Shown: positions 1 through 7,711 of the stretch, one piece after another | How positions within the stretch are numbered: the stretch's first letter is position 1 | How the letters are laid out: every line of letters starts with the position of its first letter | DNA from: Desulfobulbaceae bacterium | GTDB taxonomy: Bacteria > Desulfobacterota > Desulfobulbia > Desulfobulbales > Desulfobulbaceae | Direction: 5' to 3' | NCBI GenBank assembly: GCA_027011235.1 | Contig: JALVAI010000071.1 | Location: forward strand, 1-12,355 | DNA: 12,355 nucleotides | Made by a program: the position numbers and the translations under genes | Notes under the pieces: generated by a model | What the model saw: the letters and a program-made list of their open reading frames with translations, nothing else | What the model was told of the DNA's origin: nothing | Databases searched by the model: none

Positions 1-2
1 AA

Positions 3-887
3 CAGGTCCCTGCCCTGCAGGATATGGAAAAGGCGCTGGAATGGCTTGACGAGGCTATTTATCTCGGCAAAAAAGTCCTGGTGCATTGCCGGCATGGCCA
101 TGGCAGGACCGGCACCTTTATTTCCGCGTATCTGCTACGACGGGGACTCAGCCTGAAAAAAGCGGAAAAACTACTGAAAAATACCCGCGCCAACCCGACC
201 AATTTCAGTCAGTGGAGATTGTTGCGTAAGTACCATAAACAACAGGGAGTATTGTGTACTGTCGATCCAAGAATTGAGAATAAAAAGAGTTGTGTTGATC
301 TCTCTTCCTTTATTGATGAGTATGATGCTTTTGCCTCTGAACTTGACCAGGAACTTGCTCATGTCCATGGCGCTTCCACCTGTGGAACAAAACATGATCG
401 TTGTTGCCGGCAATATTTTGAACTTGAGCTTGCCGAAAGTATTTGCATCCATCAGTATATCAATCGTACTTTCAGCCATGATGATCGTGAACATGTGCTT
501 GAACATGCCCTGGAATGTGCTTCGGTCATTCGAACAATCCGCACGCTCCATGCCAATTATCCACCCCTGGCGGATAAGGAGTTCACCGAAATCTATGAAG
601 CGGCCAAATTTCCCTGTCCGTTACTGGAAGGTGGCCGATGCATGGTGCCGCAATACAGGCCTTTTCGATGCAGATGGGAGGAAACGGAACTGCCGGCCGA
701 GGTACGGGACAACTTTACGGCAATGCTGGAAAACCTTTCAAGGGATGTATTTCTTGCCTTGACCGGCGCATTTCCGCCGGAGCAGGGTTTGAATTTTTCC
801 ATGGCTGATACGGTTTCCGGCCGTTTCGTCCAGGAATGTTTTGCCACCATGCTGTCAGCGCACCGGAAAACAGAGAACAGCAAATAA
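3..887 (+). CDS. Dual-specificity phosphatase / YkgJ-type Cys-cluster fusion (5' partial)
   Basis: The frame is open to the left edge (from base 3), so the start and the first part of the phosphatase fold lie outside the window. Numbering from the Met codon at 24, the phosphatase P-loop is HCRHGHGRTG, with nucleophile C22, R28 and T29. This is the HCx5R(S/T) signature of protein tyrosine / dual-specificity phosphatases, which hydrolyse phosphoester bonds through a Cys-phosphate intermediate. From about residue 115 a second domain follows: C120, H124, C127-C128, then C198, C206 and C216 within a CPLL-GRC-RPFRCR context. This matches the YkgJ-type zinc/iron-chelating cluster family (usual pattern CxxxCxxCC), except that the second Cys is His here. 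No signal peptide can be judged because the N-terminus is missing. The substrate is unknown. The neighbour downstream is 118 bp away on the same strand. I am confident of the two domains, not of any physiological role. Confidence 0.88.
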   Translation, partial: QVPALQDMEKALEWLDEAIYLGKKVLVHCRHGHGRTGTFISAYLLRRGLSLKKAEKLLKNTRANPTNFSQWRLLRKYHKQQGVLCTVDPRIENKKSCVDLSSFIDEYDAFASELDQELAHVHGASTCGTKHDRCCRQYFELELAESICIHQYINRTFSHDDREHVLEHALECASVIRTIRTLHANYPPLADKEFTEIYEAAKFPCPLLEGGRCMVPQYRPFRCRWEETELPAEVRDNFTAMLENLSRDVFLALTGAFPPEQGLNFSMADTVSGRFVQECFATMLSAHRKTENSK

Positions 888-936
888 CTACATCCCTCCT
901 TGCCGAGCATTCTCAATTTTCAGAATGTGAAAACTC

Positions 937-976
937 CGGACTGGACAGGCATTGGGTGGGTAAATGTTACAGTCCG
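937..976 (+). other. Possible hairpin upstream of the transglutaminase-like gene
   Basis: CGGACTG (937-943) and CAGTCCG (970-976) are perfect 7-bp inverted repeats around a 26-nt G-rich loop, ending 29 bp before the ATG at 1006. A smaller 6-bp hairpin (CATTCT 908-913 / AGAATG 922-927) precedes it. Neither has a T-tract, so they are not obvious terminators. They could be leader RNA structure or chance; nothing matches a riboswitch I know. Confidence 0.25.
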
Positions 977-1005
977 TTAAAATGACGCCAAAATAAGACA
1001 GGACA

Positions 1006-1980
1006 ATGATTTTCTACCAGGAAGAGCATCACTTTTATAAGACCGCACTTTCCGATCTGCAGGGTGCCTGGCTAAATCTCAGAGAGGAAGTTGTCAACCA
1101 ACATCCGTTTGAGAATTCCGACCGAATTTTATTTCAAATAGATGAGGCTATGAGCTGGGAATCCGTCAATAATCTTAAACATATGGGAGACATCATCACC
1201 CTTGTCAAAAATATTGCCGTCCAGTCAGAAACTCCTGCAGAGGTGGTTGCGCTTATCGGGCAGGTAAAAGAAGAGTTTGCAGCTGTCCTTGATGATATTG
1301 GTGATGGAACAATAGCATTTCATCCAACACAAACAAAGAAAGACAAAAGACCGCAACAATTCTCTTTCACTCGGCTTTCGGAAATTGAGCAAAAAAAATA
1401 TACGGAAAATTCAACCGTTATAAATTGGCAACATCCATCCATAAGAGAATGTTCTGAAAGAATACTCGCAAAGAGTAATCACGCATGTGATTACATGAAA
1501 AATGCTTTTGAATATGTGCGGGACAAGATTCTGCACAGCCGTGATTTTCAAACCCAGATCGTCACCTGCACGGCATCGGAAGTGCTTAAACATAAATCCG
1601 GTTCCTGTTACGCTAAAAGTCATCTTCTGGCGGCATTACTCCGGGTACAAAAAATACCGGTCGGTTTTTGCTACCAACGTCTCAGCCAGGAAGAAAACGG
1701 ACCTCCATACTGTCTTCATGGTCTAAATGCTGTATATACAGAAAAATATGGTTGGTACAGAGTAGATGCCCGTGGCAATAAGGAAGGAGTCAACGCCCGG
1801 TTTACCCCACCGGTTGAGCAGTTGGCTTTTTCAGTAACAGAACCCCGGGAAAGAGATTTACCGGAAATATGGAGTGAACCGTTGCCTGTCATTGTGCATG
1901 CCCTGCAGACCTTCAACAGCGTAGAAAAGTTATATGATAACTTGCCGGATGTCCAGCTGCTGCCGGCCAATCGCACCTGA
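1006..1980 (+). CDS. Transglutaminase-like (papain-fold) domain protein
   Basis: This 324-residue protein has a transglutaminase-like core in its C-terminal half. The Cys sits in GSCYAKSHLLAALLR (C201), the His in CLHGLNAVY (H238) and the Asp in YRVDARGN (D254). This is the Cys-His-Asp order and spacing of the bacterial transglutaminase-like superfamily, whose members are mostly cysteine proteases, peptidases or amidases. The first ~115 residues are helical and charged and I do not recognise them. There is no signal peptide or membrane segment, so it is probably cytoplasmic. The ATG at 1006 is the first start after an in-frame stop at 994. An AGGA lies only 2 nt from the ATG, closer than ideal, so initiation may be weak. 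Neighbours do not reveal a substrate. The coding sequence is visibly richer in A+T than the signalling genes downstream. Confident of the fold and triad; reaction unknown. Confidence 0.85.
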   Translation: MIFYQEEHHFYKTALSDLQGAWLNLREEVVNQHPFENSDRILFQIDEAMSWESVNNLKHMGDIITLVKNIAVQSETPAEVVALIGQVKEEFAAVLDDIGDGTIAFHPTQTKKDKRPQQFSFTRLSEIEQKKYTENSTVINWQHPSIRECSERILAKSNHACDYMKNAFEYVRDKILHSRDFQTQIVTCTASEVLKHKSGSCYAKSHLLAALLRVQKIPVGFCYQRLSQEENGPPYCLHGLNAVYTEKYGWYRVDARGNKEGVNARFTPPVEQLAFSVTEPRERDLPEIWSEPLPVIVHALQTFNSVEKLYDNLPDVQLLPANRT

Positions 1981-2021
1981 CTTGGAATTTTTATTGCATA
2001 TTGCTGTTTATATATGAAAAT

Positions 2022-2038
2022 CCCGGGACACGCCTGGG
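2022..2038 (+). terminator. Weak hairpin after the transglutaminase-like gene
   Basis: CCCGGG and CCTGGG form a 6-bp stem with one G-T pair around ACACG, 42 bp past the stop at 1980. The following tract (CTTGTTATT) is only moderately T-rich, so terminator function is doubtful. The right arm overlaps the -24 part of a sigma-54-type promoter match, so it may instead be incidental or affect that promoter. Confidence 0.25.
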
Positions 2039-2050
2039 CTTGTTATTGCT
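2035..2050 (+). promoter_or_regulatory. Candidate sigma-54 (-24/-12) promoter upstream of the response regulator
   Basis: TGGGCTTGTTATTGCT keeps the GG-N10-GC invariant core of RpoN promoters (consensus TGGCACG-N4-TTGCW) and the complete TTGCT -12 block. The -24 block is degenerate after TGG. Transcription would begin near 2061, leaving a leader of about 170 nt before the ATG at 2233. The downstream gene encodes a sigma-54 activator, so autoregulation is possible. Similar matches arise by chance, so this is a candidate only. Confidence 0.45.
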
Positions 2051-2094
2051 CAATGATGATTTTTTATAACAGAATATCAACGAGGTAGTCTATT

Positions 2095-2196
2095 GTGGTC
2101 GACAAATTACTTCAGTCATGCCGTTTGGCGACGTCATTGATCAACCAAACGATGATTGCCTTATCAATGTTCGGTAATTGTGTTGTCAGGCCGTAG
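2095..2196 (+). CDS. Possible 33-codon leader ORF before the response regulator
   Basis: A GTG-started ORF encodes a mostly hydrophobic 33-residue peptide (begins VVDKLLQSCRLATSLINQ, ends GNCVVRP) and stops at TAG 2194-2196. A GAGG at 2082-2085 lies 9 nt before the GTG, a good RBS spacing. It lies inside the leader predicted from the sigma-54-type promoter and is in the same frame as the response regulator, from which it is separated by the TAG and 12 more codons. I recognise no homologue. It may be a small leader peptide or a chance ORF. Confidence 0.22.
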   Translation: MVDKLLQSCRLATSLINQTMIALSMFGNCVVRP

Positions 2197-2232
2197 AGAT
2201 ACCGGGAATATAACAGGAATTGTTCTTCGACA

Positions 2233-3666
2233 ATGAGTAACGCAAAAAATATTCTTAAAAAACGGTTGGAGCGGGTTTTGATCGTTGATGACGAACGGGA
2301 CTTGCTGCAGCTTTTACGAAAAGTTATTTCAAAAAAATGTGGATGTGAAGTACGGATATCCGATTCAGGCGCGGACGGGCTTGACCTGGCAACAAACTGG
2401 CTGCCTGATGTGGTGCTCACAGACATAAAGATGCCGGGAATGGATGGGCTTGAGTTTCTACGCCGGTTAAAAGCACTCGATGCAACCATTACCACGCTTA
2501 TTATGACTGGTTACGGGACCATCGAAATGGCAGTGCGCGCGCTCAAAGAAGGGGCGTATGATTTTTTTGAAAAGCCCTTCGACAATAATCGCATAGTCCA
2601 CGCCGTGGAACGGGCCATTGAACGAACACGGCTGTTACGGGAAAATAAGACTTTACAGCAGAAACTGACCCGACAGAAACCCTGCATGGAATTTGTTGGC
2701 CGCTCAAGACAGTTGACGGCAACAATTGAACTGTTGTCCCGTCTTGCTCAAAGTTCGGCAACCGTGCTCATTCGAGGTGAATCAGGTACAGGCAAGGAGC
2801 TTGCTGCCAGGGCCCTGCATTCCATGAGTAATCGGGCCGATAATAAGATGATTATCGTCAACTGTCCCGCCCTGCCTGAACATATCCTTGAAAGCGAATT
2901 ATTTGGGTATAAGAAAGGCGCCTTTACCGGGGCGGAGCAGGATAAGGATGGTTTGTTTCTTGAGGCAAATGGTTCAACGATTCTTCTTGACGAAATTGCG
3001 GATATTCCGGTCTCCATTCAGACAAAACTGCTGCGGGTGTTACAGGAAAAGGAGATCCAGCCCCTTGGCCAGACCAGCACCATCAAAGTCGATGTTCGGG
3101 TGCTGGCTTCAACAAATCAAAATCTCGAGGAAAAGATTGAACGGGGTGAGTTCCGGGAAGATCTTTTTTATCGTCTTAACGTTATGACGGTTACCATGCC
3201 TTCTCTCTCCAGCATCTCCAGTGATATACCGCTATTGGCCCAGCATTTCCTGGAACTGTATGCAAAGGAGTATGATCGTCCGGATGTGGAGTTTCAACCG
3301 GAGGCCCTGCAATGTCTACTCAGACGACCATGGAAAGGAAATATTCGGGAGTTGCAGAACACCATCAACCGGGCGGTGTTGCTCTGTCACGAAAATTTCA
3401 TCACCCCGGGCGACCTGGTTGATCCTGAAGCAAGAGATAGTCTTGTACCCTTTGAGGGCTTGGATGATTCGGCTTGTTTTTTGACCATGACTTATAAAGA
3501 GGCCAAACAGGAGGTGGTCAAACAATTTACCTGTTCCTATCTGACCCGGGTATTGATGGATTCAAAGGGAAATGTATCTGCCGCCTCCAGAAATTGTGGT
3601 ATGGAACGACAGGCTCTGCAACGTCTGATGCGCAGATATGATATAAAATCCAATACCTTTCGTTAA
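2233..3666 (+). CDS. Sigma-54-dependent response regulator, NtrC/AtoC type
   Basis: This 477-residue protein has the standard three-part layout. The receiver domain (about 13-125) has acidic pocket D19/D20, phospho-acceptor D64 (LTDIKMPGMDG), T92 and K114. The AAA+ domain (about 153-390) has Walker A GESGTGKE (182-189), the sigma-54-contacting loop GAFTGA (229-234) and Walker B TILLDE (249-254). A Fis-type helix-turn-helix sits at the C-terminus (about 430-470). Such proteins, once phosphorylated, oligomerise at upstream sites and use ATP to remodel RpoN holoenzyme to the open complex. All key motifs are intact. ATG 2233 is the only usual start between the in-frame stop at 2194 and the receiver domain; an AGGAA at 2215-2219 lies rather far upstream (13 nt). 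The likely partner kinase is encoded 134 bp downstream, though that kinase has its own receiver. Candidate targets in the window are the sigma-54-type sites at 2035 and 12102. Confidence 0.95.
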   Translation: MSNAKNILKKRLERVLIVDDERDLLQLLRKVISKKCGCEVRISDSGADGLDLATNWLPDVVLTDIKMPGMDGLEFLRRLKALDATITTLIMTGYGTIEMAVRALKEGAYDFFEKPFDNNRIVHAVERAIERTRLLRENKTLQQKLTRQKPCMEFVGRSRQLTATIELLSRLAQSSATVLIRGESGTGKELAARALHSMSNRADNKMIIVNCPALPEHILESELFGYKKGAFTGAEQDKDGLFLEANGSTILLDEIADIPVSIQTKLLRVLQEKEIQPLGQTSTIKVDVRVLASTNQNLEEKIERGEFREDLFYRLNVMTVTMPSLSSISSDIPLLAQHFLELYAKEYDRPDVEFQPEALQCLLRRPWKGNIRELQNTINRAVLLCHENFITPGDLVDPEARDSLVPFEGLDDSACFLTMTYKEAKQEVVKQFTCSYLTRVLMDSKGNVSAASRNCGMERQALQRLMRRYDIKSNTFR

Positions 3667-3686
3667 AGGTAAACCATTCTACCACT

Positions 3687-3696
3687 TTGTATACAA
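3687..3696. promoter_or_regulatory. 10-bp perfect palindrome (possible operator)
   Basis: TTGTATACAA is a perfect palindrome 20 bp past the regulator stop and 105 bp before the kinase start. Its position suits a transcription-factor site for the kinase operon. It is a single copy and short, so it may be chance. Confidence 0.25.
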
Positions 3697-3703
3697 TCGT
3701 GTA

Positions 3704-3755
3704 TTTCGGGGCGATTCATAACATACTATCTGTATAGTTGAGACCCGCCCCGGAA
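3704..3755 (+). other. Nested hairpin in the regulator-kinase gap
   Basis: An outer 10-bp stem (TTTCGGGGCG 3704-3713 with CGCCCCGGAA 3746-3755, one G-T pair) encloses a perfect inner stem (ACTAT 3725-3729 / ATAGT 3734-3738, loop CTGT). The GC-rich outer stem could attenuate or terminate transcription leaving the regulator, or shape the kinase mRNA leader. There is no T-tract after it, so a canonical intrinsic terminator is unlikely. Confidence 0.4.
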
Positions 3756-3800
3756 CACATGGCGCAGTAGATCAAAGTTTATACGACGCTATCACTGTTC

Positions 3801-6158
3801 ATGTTCAACATGCGAAAAGGAACCGCTCAGATACAACAGCCCGCCGATGCTGCCGACCGCACCCTTGGCAAGGACTTTCGATTGCCCAGCATTACAAAAA
3901 TGTCCGCATTCCTTCTGGTGGGCTGGACTCTGCTGCTTGGCCTTCTCCTCTTCTGGAACCTGCGTACCCAGAAGGAAACAGCAATCCTGCTTGCTGAAAA
4001 CAATGCCCGGGTGTCCTGGGAAAAAGATGTACTTTTTCGTTTATGGGCGGCACAACATGGCGGTGTTTACGTTCCGGTAAGTCAAAGCACCCCGCCAAAT
4101 CCCTACCTTGATGTGCCCAATCGTGATGTCACCATCAATGGCCGCCCCTATACCCTGGTCAACCCCGCCTACATGACCAGACAACTCTACGAGATGGCAC
4201 AAAAAAAACTGGCCATCCAGGGCCATATCACCAGCCTAAAACCCATCCGGCCGCAAAATCAGGCCGACCCATGGGAGCACAAGGCGCTCGTCAGTTTTGA
4301 ACATGGAAACAAGGAATACAAGGAAGTTGTCCGTATCAACGGAAAACCGTACATGCGCCTGATGCGTCCGTTTATTACCAAAAAAGCCTGCCTCAGGTGC
4401 CATGCCAAACAGGGATACAAGGTCGGTGATATCCGGGGTGGCATCAGCATATCCGTCCCAATGGCAAATTACCTGGCACAGTACGCGATCAACGCCAAAA
4501 GACTCTGGATCGCATTTGCAAGCATCTGGCTTGCCGGCTGCGTTATCATCACGCTTATGGACCGACTCATTCAAGTCCAGATCAACAGGCTGCAACAGAG
4601 TAAACGACATGCGAGCTCTATCCTCAACAACCTTGACAGCGCCGGGCTGGCCCTCTATATCGTGGACAACAATTATGTGATTCGGCATGCAAACAGCAGC
4701 ATGCGAAAATGGTTCGGTCTTTCCACCGGTCAAATATGTTACCAGGCCTTACATGGAAAAAAAGGGCCATGTGACGACTGTTCCCTGGAACAGGTCGCCG
4801 TTCATGGACAAACCGTCCGTTATGATCTCCAGTACGGGGAAAAAACATTTAACATCATCGCCACTCCAATAACCCTGCAGGACGGTACGGTTGCCAAGAT
4901 GGAAATTCGTACCGATATTACGAGGCAGAAACAATCCGAGGCCGACCTTCTTGCAGCCAAGGAAGAGGCTGAGGCCGCGACAAGGGCCAAATCCTCTTTT
5001 CTTGCCAATATGAGCCATGATATCAGGACCCCGCTCAATGGTATCATCGGTATGCTGCGTCTGACACTGGAAACAGACCTCTCCGAAAAGCAACGACAAA
5101 ACCTGACCGCGGCAAAGACATCTGCTGATTTCCTTCTCGGTTTGCTCAACGATGTGCTCGATATTTCAAAAATTGATGCCAACCAGCTCGTACTCGAAGA
5201 ACATCCCTTTCATTTTGCTGAATTAATTCATGATGTCGGCCTGATATTTTCCACTGCAATTAAAGAAAAAAAGATCGATTTTCACCTGTGGGTTGCGGAA
5301 AATATTCCCAATGTTGTCATCGGTGATTCCCTCAGGATTCGCCAGATTCTCATCAATCTTCTGGGAAATGCCATCAAATTTACCGAACATGGAAGCATCA
5401 GTCTGCAGGCGAGGCAGGTTACCGAGGACAAGGGTACTGTCACAATAGAGGTAAAGGTTGAAGACACAGGTATTGGTATTGCCGCCGACAAGCTGGAGAC
5501 CATCTTTGATTCCTTTTCCCAGGCAGACACCTCAACAACCAGGCAATATGGAGGAACAGGTCTTGGTCTTGCCATCTGCAAACGATTGGTCGAAATAATG
5601 AATGGAAAGATACAGGTCACCAGTACGGAAGGGCTGGGGAGCTGTTTTTCCTTCACTGTTCAACTAAAGACCGGAGCCCCGGACCAGTTACAGAAAGAAC
5701 CGGAAGCAATCGATCAGGTTCACGAGTCACAACGGCCTCTTTCTATTTTGCTGGTCGAAGATAACAGATTAAACCGGGATGTTGCCAGGATGACGCTGGA
5801 AAACAGCGGCCATCGGGTTCTGACTGCTGAAAACGGTATTGAAGCCCTGGAGGTTCTTGCCAAAAGCAAGGTGGACATTATTTTTCTTGATATCCAGATG
5901 CCGAAAATGGACGGCCTGACCGCAGCCCGGTATATACGTGATTGCGAGCAGGGTATTCTGCCGAAAGACTCGAACATTCAGGGCCTGCTTCAACAATTAC
6001 ACGACAGGCTGCATGGCTCCAGAACACCGATCATCGCCCTGACCGCCCATGCCATGCATGAAGACCGGCAACGTTGTCTTGCCGCAGGCATGGACGAATA
6101 CCTCACCAAACCGTTTCAACCCGACCAGGTTGAGGCCGTACTGGCACGATACCAATGA
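3801..6158 (+). CDS. Membrane hybrid histidine kinase with c-type heme sensor domain
   Basis: This is a 785-residue hybrid kinase. TM1 (about 34-53) and TM2 (about 234-253) flank a periplasmic domain that resembles the Tll0287-like / DUF3365 family and carries one heme-c site, CLRCH (C197, C200, H201). A PAS-like domain follows (about 272-375) with a C-x2-C pair in GPCDDC (C324, C327). Then come HisKA (about 397-462, phospho-accepting H406 in SHDIRTPLNG), HATPase (N-box N519/N523; DTGIGI 555-560; GGTGLGL 584-590) and a receiver (E653/D654, acceptor D697, K770). Family knowledge suggests redox or small-gas sensing at the heme; the ligand is inferred. The receiver has a stretch of about 25 residues (near 714-741) between its alpha-4-side helix and the PIIALTA strand. 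The start is uncertain: no clear RBS precedes 3801, and Met codons at 3810 and 3900 are alternatives, the latter at the edge of TM1. Its stop overlaps the next start (ATGA). Confidence 0.94.
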   Translation: MFNMRKGTAQIQQPADAADRTLGKDFRLPSITKMSAFLLVGWTLLLGLLLFWNLRTQKETAILLAENNARVSWEKDVLFRLWAAQHGGVYVPVSQSTPPNPYLDVPNRDVTINGRPYTLVNPAYMTRQLYEMAQKKLAIQGHITSLKPIRPQNQADPWEHKALVSFEHGNKEYKEVVRINGKPYMRLMRPFITKKACLRCHAKQGYKVGDIRGGISISVPMANYLAQYAINAKRLWIAFASIWLAGCVIITLMDRLIQVQINRLQQSKRHASSILNNLDSAGLALYIVDNNYVIRHANSSMRKWFGLSTGQICYQALHGKKGPCDDCSLEQVAVHGQTVRYDLQYGEKTFNIIATPITLQDGTVAKMEIRTDITRQKQSEADLLAAKEEAEAATRAKSSFLANMSHDIRTPLNGIIGMLRLTLETDLSEKQRQNLTAAKTSADFLLGLLNDVLDISKIDANQLVLEEHPFHFAELIHDVGLIFSTAIKEKKIDFHLWVAENIPNVVIGDSLRIRQILINLLGNAIKFTEHGSISLQARQVTEDKGTVTIEVKVEDTGIGIAADKLETIFDSFSQADTSTTRQYGGTGLGLAICKRLVEIMNGKIQVTSTEGLGSCFSFTVQLKTGAPDQLQKEPEAIDQVHESQRPLSILLVEDNRLNRDVARMTLENSGHRVLTAENGIEALEVLAKSKVDIIFLDIQMPKMDGLTAARYIRDCEQGILPKDSNIQGLLQQLHDRLHGSRTPIIALTAHAMHEDRQRCLAAGMDEYLTKPFQPDQVEAVLARYQ

Positions 6159-7711
6159 CAGATATTTCCTCAACAGGGCAATCAAACCTGAAACGGTACC
6201 TGTTTGCCACCATTCTTCCCATCATTTTTCTGTCGCTGTCACTGTCCGTGCTGCTCTATGATCAGGTCAAGCTGTATACCTTCACAAAAACGGAGATTGA
6301 AGGTGTCCAGATGATAAGATCACTCTACCACGCCCTGATGGACCTGCAGAAAATACGGGGATACACTCAAATATCACAATACGGCCACCATAAAGAGATC
6401 AACAGGCATTTGGTTCTTCTCAAAAAACGGTTTCTCGACAGGTTTCAACAGAAAACATGGCGTTTGGAGACAGAGGCCTTTCATCTCCAGTCCGAGGCCG
6501 AACATCTGGCAACAAAGGCCGGGCAACTCTTCAAACTCACACCTGCCGAGGCAAAAGAGCAGCATTTGTTCCGTCGTTACAGTGAACTTATCACTGAAAT
6601 TATCCAGTTCATGCAACTGGCGGCCGATCATTCCAACCTCATCCTTGATCCCGAGCTTGATACCTATTACCTGATTGATGTCCTGGATGTACAGATCCCC
6701 TATCTGGCCGAGTCCATCGGTCGGGTGCGCGGTATCGGTAGCGGACTGTTGGCAAAACAATCAATTTCCGACCGGGAAAGGGAGCTGCTGCATAATTATC
6801 AGGCCGCGATCAAGGCCAGGATAGAGAGTATTGAGAACGCCCAGAGTGTTATCCTCAAGACCTCCAGTGATCTGAAACATTCACTGCACCTGCTGCCGGA
6901 GACACTTGATTCCGTTATCACCCCCCTTTTCAATGAATGTCTCTTGATCGAGGACAAAAACAGCTGCCCGCAAATGAGTCCGGAGCAGTTCTTTCAACTG
7001 GCGACAACCGCCATTGATCTTCTTGCAACACCTTATCAGACCGGCATAGTGCTGCTGACCTCCAAACTGAAAACGCGGCAGGCCATGCACCTGTGGCAAG
7101 GCGCCTTGATGTTTATCGGCATGACCATCGCCATAGCGCTGTTACTCTATTTTAACCGTTCCTTTTACCTCTATGACCAAAAACTGCATAAGGCGATGGA
7201 GCAGTTATCATTGACCGACCAACTCACCGGACTGTACAACCGCCGACATTTTTATGCCATATTTCCCAGGGAATTACGGAAGAGTATCAGGCACGGCGAA
7301 CCACTCTATCTCGGCCTGCTGGATGTGGATAACTTCAAACGCTATAATGACTCATACGGTCATCCGGAGGGTGACCTGGCATTACAAAAAATGGCCATGG
7401 CCATGCAGGAGGTCCTGCAGCGGGCCGGAGATTACTGCTTCCGCATCGGTGGTGAAGAATTCTGTTTTCTGTTCAATGCCAAAGATAACGACAAGGCGCA
7501 ACAGGCCGCTGATCGGCTTCGAAGCGCAGTGGAGGAACTGGCCATTCCCCACCAGGGAAATTCTCCCCATGGGGTGTTGACCATTTCCATCGGTTTGATT
7601 CAAGTCCCGCCTGATTCGCACTGTATCCTGGAACAGGTCATGTCAAAGGTTGATCAGGCCCTGTATATGGCCAAAAAAAGAGGACGAAACCAATGTGTTT
7701 TTCTGGACTGA
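6155..7711 (+). CDS. Membrane-anchored diguanylate cyclase (GGDEF)
   Basis: This 518-residue protein makes cyclic di-GMP from two GTP, judging by an intact C-terminal GGDEF domain (about 348-517). The active-site loop is GGEEF (432-436), and the product-inhibition I-site RAGD (423-426) lies exactly five residues before it. TM1 (about 16-36) and TM2 (about 315-333) enclose a mainly helical periplasmic sensor of about 280 residues. That sensor holds an LDPELDTYYLIDVLD segment (near 164-178) of a type seen in helical sensors of chemoreceptors and cyclases, and its start (LQKIRGY near 64) loosely recalls NIT domains. The ligand is unknown. The ATG overlaps the kinase TGA by 4 bp with no good RBS of its own, which implies translational coupling to the heme kinase. 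The 3' end overlaps the next gene by 19 bp. Catalysis is well supported by motifs; signal input is not. Confidence 0.94.
   Translation: MTDISSTGQSNLKRYLFATILPIIFLSLSLSVLLYDQVKLYTFTKTEIEGVQMIRSLYHALMDLQKIRGYTQISQYGHHKEINRHLVLLKKRFLDRFQQKTWRLETEAFHLQSEAEHLATKAGQLFKLTPAEAKEQHLFRRYSELITEIIQFMQLAADHSNLILDPELDTYYLIDVLDVQIPYLAESIGRVRGIGSGLLAKQSISDRERELLHNYQAAIKARIESIENAQSVILKTSSDLKHSLHLLPETLDSVITPLFNECLLIEDKNSCPQMSPEQFFQLATTAIDLLATPYQTGIVLLTSKLKTRQAMHLWQGALMFIGMTIAIALLLYFNRSFYLYDQKLHKAMEQLSLTDQLTGLYNRRHFYAIFPRELRKSIRHGEPLYLGLLDVDNFKRYNDSYGHPEGDLALQKMAMAMQEVLQRAGDYCFRIGGEEFCFLFNAKDNDKAQQAADRLRSAVEELAIPHQGNSPHGVLTISIGLIQVPPDSHCILEQVMSKVDQALYMAKKRGRNQCVFLD

Noticed and set aside
88..115. GC-rich inverted repeat in the phosphatase gene
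   Set aside because: It coincides with Gly/His/Arg codons of the conserved phosphatase loop and needs no other explanation.
942..957. Sigma-54-like TGG...TTGG upstream of the transglutaminase-like gene
   Set aside because: The -12 element ends in GG instead of the near-invariant GC, so the core rule fails.
3667..3800. Cyclic di-GMP riboswitch in front of the kinase operon (also considered at 888-1005, 1981-2232 and 9004-9145)
   Set aside because: The conserved core strings and pairing of GEMM-type riboswitches were not found in any of these gaps.
4236..4733. Open frame of 165 codons on the minus strand inside the hybrid kinase gene
   Set aside because: Antisense to the heme and PAS domains, whose motifs are intact on the plus strand; no independent support.
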